Shown one piece after another: positions 1 to 5,801 of a stretch of 7,991 nucleotides of DNA. Source of the stretch: Verrucomicrobiaceae bacterium (GTDB lineage Bacteria > Verrucomicrobiota > Verrucomicrobiae > Verrucomicrobiales > Akkermansiaceae); NCBI GenBank assembly GCA_947372405.1, contig CANBTO010000215.1:1-7991 (forward strand). Reading direction: 5' to 3'. Each line of letters opens with the position of its first letter. Positions within the stretch are counted from its first letter, which is position 1. A program made the translations under genes and the position numbers. The notes beneath the pieces were generated by a model. It saw only the letters and a list, made by a program, of their open reading frames with translations, had not been told where the DNA came from and searched no databases.

Positions 1-2205
1 CAAGGGAGGAGCGAGCGGAGTACGGCGTTTAATCACGTAGAAACTCCCACCCAACGAGGGTTGACGGTTCCCCCCATGGTAGATGTTGCGCCCCCCCGCG
101 CCGGCGGCCAGAGTGCTGAACTGATAGTTCGCGGGCTCCACTTTCATCACTAACTCGGACATGTGCGAAGAAGTTGCCAGATTGGACGTGGTCATGCCGA
201 CCATGCTGTTAGCAGACTCGCTCATCAGCAATGGGCGCGAGGCAAAGGCGTCGGGAGCAGCGCCTCCGCTGGACTGCTCCACATTCCGGAGAAAGCTCAG
301 GATCATAAATGGCCTGGGTCGAGGTTTCTGAGCGGTATCTGCGGGGTCAGGCAGGAAATCGCTGACCAAACTGACTTGGGGCGGGCTGACGGTCAGAGGT
401 AGCATCTGATTGATGTACGTATCGGTCGGGGGTGGAGTTCCCAATACCGCAATGGCTCCCATGTGCCAGCCGTTATTCTTTCCGTTGAACCCGCGCTGCC
501 CCAACCAAAAGTTGCAGTAATCCCAGAGGTTTGCATTAAACTCGGCGGTGTAATAGGGATTGTTTATCAACGAGCTCAATCGCTCCATTTTGAAATCAAT
601 CTGATCGGTTGGCAGGAGATTGGTCGCGTTCAGACTGTCGTCGAGTTGCATGCCACCGCTTGGAAAAAAGCCGCGCATCAAGCCCAGGATGAATGACCCG
701 CTGGTGCTCGAGCCGAACACCCCAGCCTCGCCGGGTAGCAGCGAGAACCCGGCAGCATTTGCCGCAGCCGGTCCTCCGCCGACATAGCCTTTGAATTGTT
801 GTAGATTGGCCGCGATGGGTTGAACGGAGTTGTAGAGAACCGAGCCCGCCCTGCGGATGTCCCATCTCAATTGATAGGGAACCCTTAAAAGCTGAAACCC
901 CAATTGCAAGCCAGGTGAGTATTCGAAGGCCACGTCATTGGGATTGGAAATCGCGACCATGCCGTCGAGCATGATCACCATCTTGTATCTGCCCGCAGCG
1001 GTATCAGGCACTGCTTTGAGGGAGAGAATGAATTGGGCCGCTTCGATCGTCGGTTTGCGGTAAAGAAAGAATCGATCGTCCACGGCCGCTTCCCGAGTGC
1101 TCTTAGAAACAATTTTGGGTGTGTTTTCGGACCACTGGATCTCGCGGTGGAGGTTATGGAAAAGAAAGAGTTCTTCGAGGTTGATGCCCCATTCGCTGGA
1201 TGTCCTCCGGACTGCATTCGAATCACCGGGAATGCCGGAGCCATTGGCGACACTGCCGTCCGCACCGATGATGAAGCGATTCATCCGCCCGTCCGCGAGG
1301 TACAGCGGCTTGTCCTCTACCTCCGATATGGAGCGCGTGAGTAGATTGGTTAGATCGCGCTTGAGGCGGCCTTCGCGGACATCGCTGAGCACCCCGGCGG
1401 AGTAAACGGTGACATCGTGGTTGAGGTTACCGATGCCGGGGCGGGCGAGACCTGCGGCGAGATTTACGGTGCCGTTGGTGACAACGGCGGAGCGCTGTCC
1501 AAGCTTCCAATCGAATGCACTCAGTTGTGGAATTGCCTGTTGACCGACGCGGGGTGGTGACTGCGCGTCCGCTAAGGGACTTGAGGCTGCAACAAAATTG
1601 TCGGTAGCGGCACCCGCGTTGATTTTTGCTTTTGCAGATTCGTCGGAAGTCCACCATGCGATTTTGCCTTTTTTCCCCGGATTTACCAACTCAACCAAGG
1701 GTGCTGAGACAAGATCCCCGGCTGCAGGATTTGCGCCTAGGCTGCCGGGTCCGACTATCGAAACTAGGTCACCCGAGGCGACACTTGCGCCGTCCGCTCC
1801 GGAGACGAGCCATGTGCGTAAATTCGGCACACGGGAACTTGGGGTCAGCGCGGCGGCGCTGGTCGCGGGATCGGTTTTCCAGGCATCGTAAACGGCGGTC
1901 CAGCGGGGCTTTCCTCCCGTCGGACTGCCGGCGTCAAGGGGGGCGGAAATCCTAGAATCGGGGCCCATCTCACGCTGCAGTTGCCCGATCGCCAGCATCA
2001 GGGCCATCCGCGCGTTGCTCTGCGCCTGTTGCTGCGCCGATGCTCCTGAGGCAGAACGAAGGCTGATGGATGAAAGCGTCAACAAACCGACGGCAATAAC
2101 CGTCAGCAGGATCAGGAGCGAAATCGTGACAACAAGCGCGAAACCCCGGTTTCCGTGGACCGGTTTAAGATTTGGATCTGAACGATGGATGGGTTTTGGA
2201 TTCAT
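1..2205 (-). CDS. Verru_Chthon cassette protein A-like prepilin-type protein (3' partial)
   Basis: The minus-strand frame is open from ATG at 2205 to base 1: 735 codons with no stop, so the C-terminus lies outside the window. Residues 1-20 are a polar, basic leader ending HGNRG. A hydrophobic helix follows at about 22-44, starting FALVVTISLL, and then a signature at 64-88 containing NARMALMLAIGQLQ and GPDSR. This is the prepilin-like N-terminus I recognise from the verrucomicrobial 'Verru_Chthon cassette protein A' family (GspK/PilX-like). The usual Glu at mature position 5 is absent (Val), as in GspK-type minor pseudopilins. The remaining ~650 residues are rich in Asn, Gly, Ser and Pro, as expected of an exported globular region, and match no enzyme I know. 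ATG 2205 was chosen because the leader and helix directly follow it and no upstream in-frame ATG occurs before a TGA; no Shine-Dalgarno is visible. It lies 275 bases after the sulfatase stop and is probably a separate unit. Frame and N-terminus are secure; the family name is from memory and the role (surface pseudopilus or export component) is inferred. Confidence 0.85.
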   Translation of the reverse strand, partial: MNPKPIHRSDPNLKPVHGNRGFALVVTISLLILLTVIAVGLLTLSSISLRSASGASAQQQAQSNARMALMLAIGQLQREMGPDSRISAPLDAGSPTGGKPRWTAVYDAWKTDPATSAAALTPSSRVPNLRTWLVSGADGASVASGDLVSIVGPGSLGANPAAGDLVSAPLVELVNPGKKGKIAWWTSDESAKAKINAGAATDNFVAASSPLADAQSPPRVGQQAIPQLSAFDWKLGQRSAVVTNGTVNLAAGLARPGIGNLNHDVTVYSAGVLSDVREGRLKRDLTNLLTRSISEVEDKPLYLADGRMNRFIIGADGSVANGSGIPGDSNAVRRTSSEWGINLEELFLFHNLHREIQWSENTPKIVSKSTREAAVDDRFFLYRKPTIEAAQFILSLKAVPDTAAGRYKMVIMLDGMVAISNPNDVAFEYSPGLQLGFQLLRVPYQLRWDIRRAGSVLYNSVQPIAANLQQFKGYVGGGPAAANAAGFSLLPGEAGVFGSSTSGSFILGLMRGFFPSGGMQLDDSLNATNLLPTDQIDFKMERLSSLINNPYYTAEFNANLWDYCNFWLGQRGFNGKNNGWHMGAIAVLGTPPPTDTYINQMLPLTVSPPQVSLVSDFLPDPADTAQKPRPRPFMILSFLRNVEQSSGGAAPDAFASRPLLMSESANSMVGMTTSNLATSSHMSELVMKVEPANYQFSTLAAGAGGRNIYHGGNRQPSLGGSFYVIKRRTPLAPPL

Positions 2206-2480
2206 TGACGATGATGGTCGCCGAAAAAACGGAATATGGATTCTTGAGCCGCAGACGGCAGGGCTTTCGGAAGAAATAGTTGCGCGACGGGGCGACGATG
2301 CGGAACTGGATGTTCATTTAGATACGAACGAATGCAATGACAATGTAATCCCAACACAGCAAGCGGACGAGCCTGCATCAAACTGCACGTGCGAGCAAGG
2401 TGGAGGGGATTATCAAATACCGGTCGTGAGGCAGCCGTTGGGGCGGACTGAAGAGTGGGTCAAGAGAGGGCTTTGGAAAT
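2206..2480. other. Intergenic gap between sulfatase stop and prepilin-like gene start
   Basis: This 275-base stretch has no convincing gene. A plus-strand frame crosses it, but that frame is largely antisense to the prepilin-like gene and its product resembles nothing. No strong hairpin plus T-run was found after the sulfatase stop, so a rho-independent terminator cannot be claimed. It likely holds the promoter of the prepilin-like gene. Confidence 0.6.
2315..2343 (-). promoter_or_regulatory. Candidate sigma70-type promoter for the prepilin-like gene
   Basis: Read on the minus strand, TTGTCA (2343-2338, 5 of 6 matches to the -35 consensus) is followed after 17 bases by TAAATG (2320-2315, only 3 of 6 matches to the -10). 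This would start transcription near 2308 and leave a leader of about 100 bases before ATG 2205. The -10 match is poor and host sigma-factor preferences are unknown, so this is only a candidate. Confidence 0.22.
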
Positions 2481-3953
2481 TCACTTTGACGTGACAGGGA
2501 ATTGATTGGGGAAAACCGCATCGCTACCGACTTTACCGGGAGGGCGGCGACCTGGCCCGTTACGTTTTGTCAGTTGGTCGCCGAGGTCGGCGCGGGCGGC
2601 TTCAGCATATTCAAGTAATTTGCGCAGCACTTCCGGATTCGCATCCGCGAGATTGGACTTCTGGCCGGGATCGGCATCCAGATCATACAACTCGGGTGCG
2701 CTGATCGTGACTTGCTCATAGTTGGCGGGTTTGCCACCAGTGCCGCCGGGCTTGCCCTTGAGCGAGCGGTATTCCCGGGGAAGCTCGAGTTTCCATTTGC
2801 CGGAGCGCAAGGCTTCGAGGGCGTTGGTCTGATAGTAAAAGTAGAGAACCTCGTGTGGCGATTGATCGGTCTTCCCTAACATGACGGATGAGATATCGAG
2901 TCCGTCGATGCGTTTCTCAGGCGGCTTGGCCCCGATGAGCTTGGCGACGGTGGGGAGGACATCGATGGTCATGAGTGGCGCATCGCATGAACGCCCGGCG
3001 GGGACGTGGCCGGGCCAACGCATGAGAGTGGGTTCGCGCACGCCGCCGTCCCAACTGGTGCCCTTGCCCTCGCGGAGTGGAGCGGCGGATCCGGCGTGGA
3101 CGCCAAAGCTGAGCCATGGGCCGTTGTCCGAGGAGAAGATGACGAGCGTGTGATCATCGAGTCCGTTGTTTTTGATGGCGGCGAGAATTTCACCGACGGA
3201 CCAATCCACTTCCATGATGACGTCGGCAAAGAGGCCGTGGCCGCTCTTGCCGCGGAATTTATCGGAAACATGAAGCGGCACATGGACCATCGCGTGAGGC
3301 ACGTAGAGGAGGAAGGGCTTCTCTTTGTGGCGCTGGATGAAGTCCACGGCGTGCTCGGTATAGAGTGTGGTGAGTTGGTCCTGCACGGCGTCGTCAACCG
3401 AGGGATTGACAAGCGAGTTCTGGGAGATCAGTGGCAGTGGGTGATAATTACTGCGTTGGTTCGCCACGCCATGGGGCGCCCCGAGTGGGGTCATATCATT
3501 GGAATAGGGCAGGCCAAAATATTCATCGAAGCCCTGATTAAGCGGGAGGAAACGTTTTTCATCACCAAGGTGCCACTTGCCAAAAACGGCGGTGGCATAG
3601 TCCTTCTGTTTGCAGATTTCCGCGAGGGTGGTTTCCTCGGGTGAGAGACCGATGGGGCTGTGCGGGCCAAGCGCACCGGCGATACCGACGCGGTTGGGAT
3701 AGCAACCCGTCATGAGCGCGGCCCGGCTCGCGGAACAAACCGCTTGGGCGGAGTAGAAACTGGTGAATTTGGTACCTTCCGCCGCCATTCTGTCGAGATT
3801 GGGCGTGGCGCAGTTTTTGGCACCAAACGGGCCGATATCGGCGTAGCCCATGTCATCCATGTAGATGATGACAATGTTGGGCGGTCGCTCGGCAGCGTTC
3901 ACGGCGACAGTTAGAGCAAATGCGGCAAAGATGCAAGGAATGTAGCTTTTCAT
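2481..3953 (-). CDS. Exported arylsulfatase (S1 family, ARSA/GALNS-like)
   Basis: This 490-residue enzyme should hydrolyse sulfate esters, probably on a sulfated glycan, in the periplasm or outside the cell. Residues 1-21 form a signal peptide (basic start, hydrophobic core, cleavage near VNA-A). The alkaline-phosphatase-fold sulfatase domain begins at PPNIVIIYMDDMGYADIG, where Asp33 and Asp34 are metal ligands. The formylglycine motif is C73-S-A-S-R77, followed by MTG. Other expected active-site residues are Lys126 and His128 (GKWHLG), His220 (YVPHAMVH), Asp276-Asn277 (SSDNGPW) and Lys297 (REGKGTSWDGG). The GLPYSNDM segment at 148-154 resembles arylsulfatase A and GALNS. The C-terminal subdomain carries the usual ELYDLDADPGQKSNLA. 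Length is normal and the gene looks intact. ATG 3953 starts the signal peptide directly; there is no Shine-Dalgarno. It follows the ThuA-DUF1080 gene by 292 bases, and a perfect palindrome lies just upstream of the start. Family and catalytic set are well supported; the substrate is unknown. Confidence 0.95.
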   Translation of the reverse strand: MKSYIPCIFAAFALTVAVNAAERPPNIVIIYMDDMGYADIGPFGAKNCATPNLDRMAAEGTKFTSFYSAQAVCSASRAALMTGCYPNRVGIAGALGPHSPIGLSPEETTLAEICKQKDYATAVFGKWHLGDEKRFLPLNQGFDEYFGLPYSNDMTPLGAPHGVANQRSNYHPLPLISQNSLVNPSVDDAVQDQLTTLYTEHAVDFIQRHKEKPFLLYVPHAMVHVPLHVSDKFRGKSGHGLFADVIMEVDWSVGEILAAIKNNGLDDHTLVIFSSDNGPWLSFGVHAGSAAPLREGKGTSWDGGVREPTLMRWPGHVPAGRSCDAPLMTIDVLPTVAKLIGAKPPEKRIDGLDISSVMLGKTDQSPHEVLYFYYQTNALEALRSGKWKLELPREYRSLKGKPGGTGGKPANYEQVTISAPELYDLDADPGQKSNLADANPEVLRKLLEYAEAARADLGDQLTKRNGPGRRPPGKVGSDAVFPNQFPVTSK

Positions 3954-3964
3954 AGCGGGCAGGA

Positions 3965-3986
3965 TATTGGATACGCTTATCCAATA
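3965..3986. promoter_or_regulatory. Perfect 9-bp palindrome in the sulfatase leader (candidate operator or 5'-UTR hairpin)
   Basis: Half-sites TATTGGATA (3965-3973) and TATCCAATA (3978-3986) are exact reverse complements separated by CGCT. The site covers 22 bp, about two helical turns, which suits a dimeric repressor or activator. It lies 12-33 bases upstream of the sulfatase ATG at 3953, so as RNA it would form a hairpin next to the initiation region. No T-run follows in the direction of transcription, so it is not a terminator. The repeat is seen directly; an operator role is inferred. No second copy was noticed in the window. Confidence 0.5.
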
Positions 3987-4122
3987 CCGATCAGGAGAAG
4001 GTCACTGTTCACGGTTACCAATATTCGTCTGAAAATTGCCTTTCGTGAGGCGTTTGGCCTTTTCCAGTGAGTTCCTTCGTCGTATTCGGCAAAGATCCCC
4101 AAAATCAATCGCTCCTCGCCGG

Positions 4123-4143
4123 AGTTGGCCACCTTGGTCAACT
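4123..4143. repeat. Short inverted repeat within the intergenic gap
   Basis: AGTTGGCCA (4123-4131) and TGGTCAACT (4135-4143) pair over 9 positions around a 3-base loop. In plus-strand RNA one pair is a G-U wobble; in minus-strand RNA the same position is an A-C mismatch. It is about 100 bases downstream of the ThuA-DUF1080 stop and has no adjacent T-run, so a terminator role is doubtful. Its function is unknown and it may be chance. Confidence 0.3.
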
Positions 4144-4245
4144 GGTTCCACTAAAACGATCCTCTCTGCCTGGGCGCGAACGAGATGGTAGTTAGTTTTT
4201 CGCAGGTCATCGCTTGATGCGCTTTTATCGGTGTCTGCACCGGTG

Positions 4246-5799
4246 TTACTCGATCTCTTTGATTGCAATATTCGCAAAGCGAACGGCAGAGCATTCTCCT
4301 TGCAGACGAATCGGCCCACTTCCTGTAACGGGAAAACCGTAAAGCGTTTTGTCATTCAGTTCCACATCGTGATGGATTTCCTTGCCATTTAACAAGACGG
4401 TGAGGTGACGATCCTTGAGAGTGATATCGTAGCTTTGCCATTGACCGGCTGGCCGCGATGCTTCTAGGAGGGGAGCCGATTGTCGATAAATGGCCCCGTT
4501 GCTTCGCATGCTGGCAGCCTGACCGTGGCTATCTAAAATTGCGATTTCATAAGAGCCCTGAAGGTAGATGCCACTGTTGCCTCTCCATTCGTTCTTCACC
4601 CATTCCGGTTCTTCCGGCACGAGCACATCTAGATGCAAACAAAAATTATTATAGGACTTGCGGGTGATGATGTCGCCGTAGCCAACGCGGGCAATAACGG
4701 CCTTGTCTTCAATTTTCCAACGAGCAGGGCATTGGCTCATGTCGATAGGTGCTACGGTGGCTGCGCGTATATCCAGTCCTTCCAGCAACGGTTCTACCGA
4801 AAGATAGTCGTAGTGCTTCCACTGGGTTAGATTGGTACCATCGAATAAATAATTCCAGCCTTGAGGAAGTTGATACGTAGGGGGAGCGGGGTGACTTTGA
4901 ACACTTGGCTGATAGGGCTTGAGTTCTTTGTGGATGACAATCTTTTTGCCTTCCGATAAGACTCCATTTTCAGGCACATCGTAACCCAGCGCCCAGAAGA
5001 CGGAATTATAAAAAAGATTTTGTGAGTATGGCTTATTCTGGCTGTCAATACGATAGCTCATCAAGGTGATCATGGCGCGCCGTCCGCCATTGTGTTGAAA
5101 AGTCCATGCGGTAGGAGTGGTGGGCGAGTCGAAGGCATCGTCGCCGATAATATTGTTAGGATCGCGTTTGCCTGTTCCGTAGGCGAGAAGAATCGGAGTG
5201 GCTCCTTCGGTGAGTGGCGTGGTGAGATAAGGCCCTTCGTTTTCAGCGAATTTTCGTTCAACCCCTCGGGCGATCGGATGATCAAACTGCTCTGGATTAA
5301 TCTGGCAAACAATCTGCTTATGCGGGTGATTTTTATAATGGCCGCCAAAGTAGATGGGTGCGAAGGTTTTGTCCTCCCAAAAGGCATGGGTGGAAGTGCG
5401 GATGGCGACGGCGGGTTTACCGGCAGTGAAATGGTCCATAAAAAGCTTCATTGACTTTGGTTCCCAAGAGCGAAATCGTACGAATAGCACCATCAGATCC
5501 GCATCCTTGATTTGCTCGGCGCCGATGAGTTCATTGGGGTCTCTTTTGCGGAGGGCGCAAGGGGCATCATCTTTGAGATAAATGACTTTAAACCCATAGT
5601 CCTCCTCCAGTTTTTTTGCAAAAGGAAGCATGATTTCCCTTGAATGATACTCATCATCACCGGTGATGAATACGACTGTTGGTTTGTCTTTCACAATTAC
5701 TCCAGCCTCATGGGGAGGCTCTGCATGGGATGACTGTGCGTGTGCAAAGAAAAGATAAGATGTTAGCGCGAGCGTAGAAATTGCGAATTTTGTATTCAT
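4246..5799 (-). CDS. Exported ThuA-DUF1080 fusion protein (3-keto-glycoside-type hydrolase)
   Basis: This 517-residue protein has a signal peptide at 1-26 (MNTKFAISTLAL..., cleavage near SHA), a ThuA domain at about 40-272, a Pro-rich linker at about 283-312 and a DUF1080 domain at about 313-515. ThuA (trehalose-utilisation family, class-I glutamine-amidotransferase-like fold) is shown by FITGDDEYHS, AIRTSTHAFW, FGGHYKNHPH and DHPIARG. DUF1080 (3-keto-disaccharide hydrolase family) is shown by GWNYLFDGTNLTQWK, GNSGIYLQGSYEIAILDSHG, GAIYRQSAP and QWQSYDITL. DUF1080 proteins are linked to cleavage of 3-keto-glycosides made by Gfo/Idh/MocA dehydrogenases; none is in the window. ATG 5799 is preferred over the GTG/TTG-type extension to 5910, because it begins a clean signal peptide and overlaps the upstream stop as TAATG, whereas the extension would overlap the upstream gene by 111 bases in another frame. 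Both domains look complete. Domain calls are strong; substrate and ThuA's exact role are unknown. Confidence 0.93.
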   Translation of the reverse strand: MNTKFAISTLALTSYLFFAHAQSSHAEPPHEAGVIVKDKPTVVFITGDDEYHSREIMLPFAKKLEEDYGFKVIYLKDDAPCALRKRDPNELIGAEQIKDADLMVLFVRFRSWEPKSMKLFMDHFTAGKPAVAIRTSTHAFWEDKTFAPIYFGGHYKNHPHKQIVCQINPEQFDHPIARGVERKFAENEGPYLTTPLTEGATPILLAYGTGKRDPNNIIGDDAFDSPTTPTAWTFQHNGGRRAMITLMSYRIDSQNKPYSQNLFYNSVFWALGYDVPENGVLSEGKKIVIHKELKPYQPSVQSHPAPPTYQLPQGWNYLFDGTNLTQWKHYDYLSVEPLLEGLDIRAATVAPIDMSQCPARWKIEDKAVIARVGYGDIITRKSYNNFCLHLDVLVPEEPEWVKNEWRGNSGIYLQGSYEIAILDSHGQAASMRSNGAIYRQSAPLLEASRPAGQWQSYDITLKDRHLTVLLNGKEIHHDVELNDKTLYGFPVTGSGPIRLQGECSAVRFANIAIKEIE

Positions 5800-5801
5800 T
5801 A
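5797..5801 (-). promoter_or_regulatory. TAATG stop-start overlap (translational coupling site)
   Basis: The stop TAA of the PDZ/HEAT gene (5801-5799) and the ATG of the ThuA-DUF1080 gene (5799-5797) share one A. The upstream bases (CATCCGAATA before ATG) contain no Shine-Dalgarno. Termination-reinitiation is therefore the likely way the second gene is translated, which places both in one transcript and decides the start of the fusion protein. Confidence 0.8.

Larger units (their letters stand above)
3954..4245. other. Intergenic gap between ThuA-DUF1080 stop and sulfatase start
   Basis: This 292-base stretch has no gene I can support. It holds two inverted repeats (3965-3986 and 4123-4143), described separately. 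A minus-strand frame covering 4002-4355 runs through it, but it starts inside the ThuA-DUF1080 gene in another frame. No clear hairpin plus T-run terminator follows the ThuA-DUF1080 stop: only a 5-bp CGGTG/CACCG stem with a 4-base loop (4229-4242), without a U tract. Read-through into the sulfatase or a separate promoter are both possible. Confidence 0.6.

Noticed and set aside
73..98. C6 and C7 homopolymer runs as possible frameshift sites
   Set aside because: The minus-strand frame stays open and protein-like through both runs to base 1, so no frameshift is needed.
2015..2494. Plus-strand ORF of 159 codons crossing the intergenic gap
   Set aside because: It is antisense to the start of the prepilin-like gene and ends over the sulfatase stop. 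The product has odd composition (Cys-rich start) and no recognisable domain.
3006..3644. Plus-strand ORF of 212 codons
   Set aside because: It lies entirely antisense to the sulfatase catalytic domain, whose motifs are clear. This is a shadow frame.
4229..4248. Hairpin at the ThuA-DUF1080 stop as a rho-independent terminator
   Set aside because: The stem is only 5 bp (CGGTG/CACCG) and no T-run follows in the direction of transcription.
4002..4355. Minus-strand ORF of 117 codons as an independent gene
   Set aside because: Its first third is out of frame inside the DUF1080 domain and no domain is recognised. At most the gap part is a remnant.
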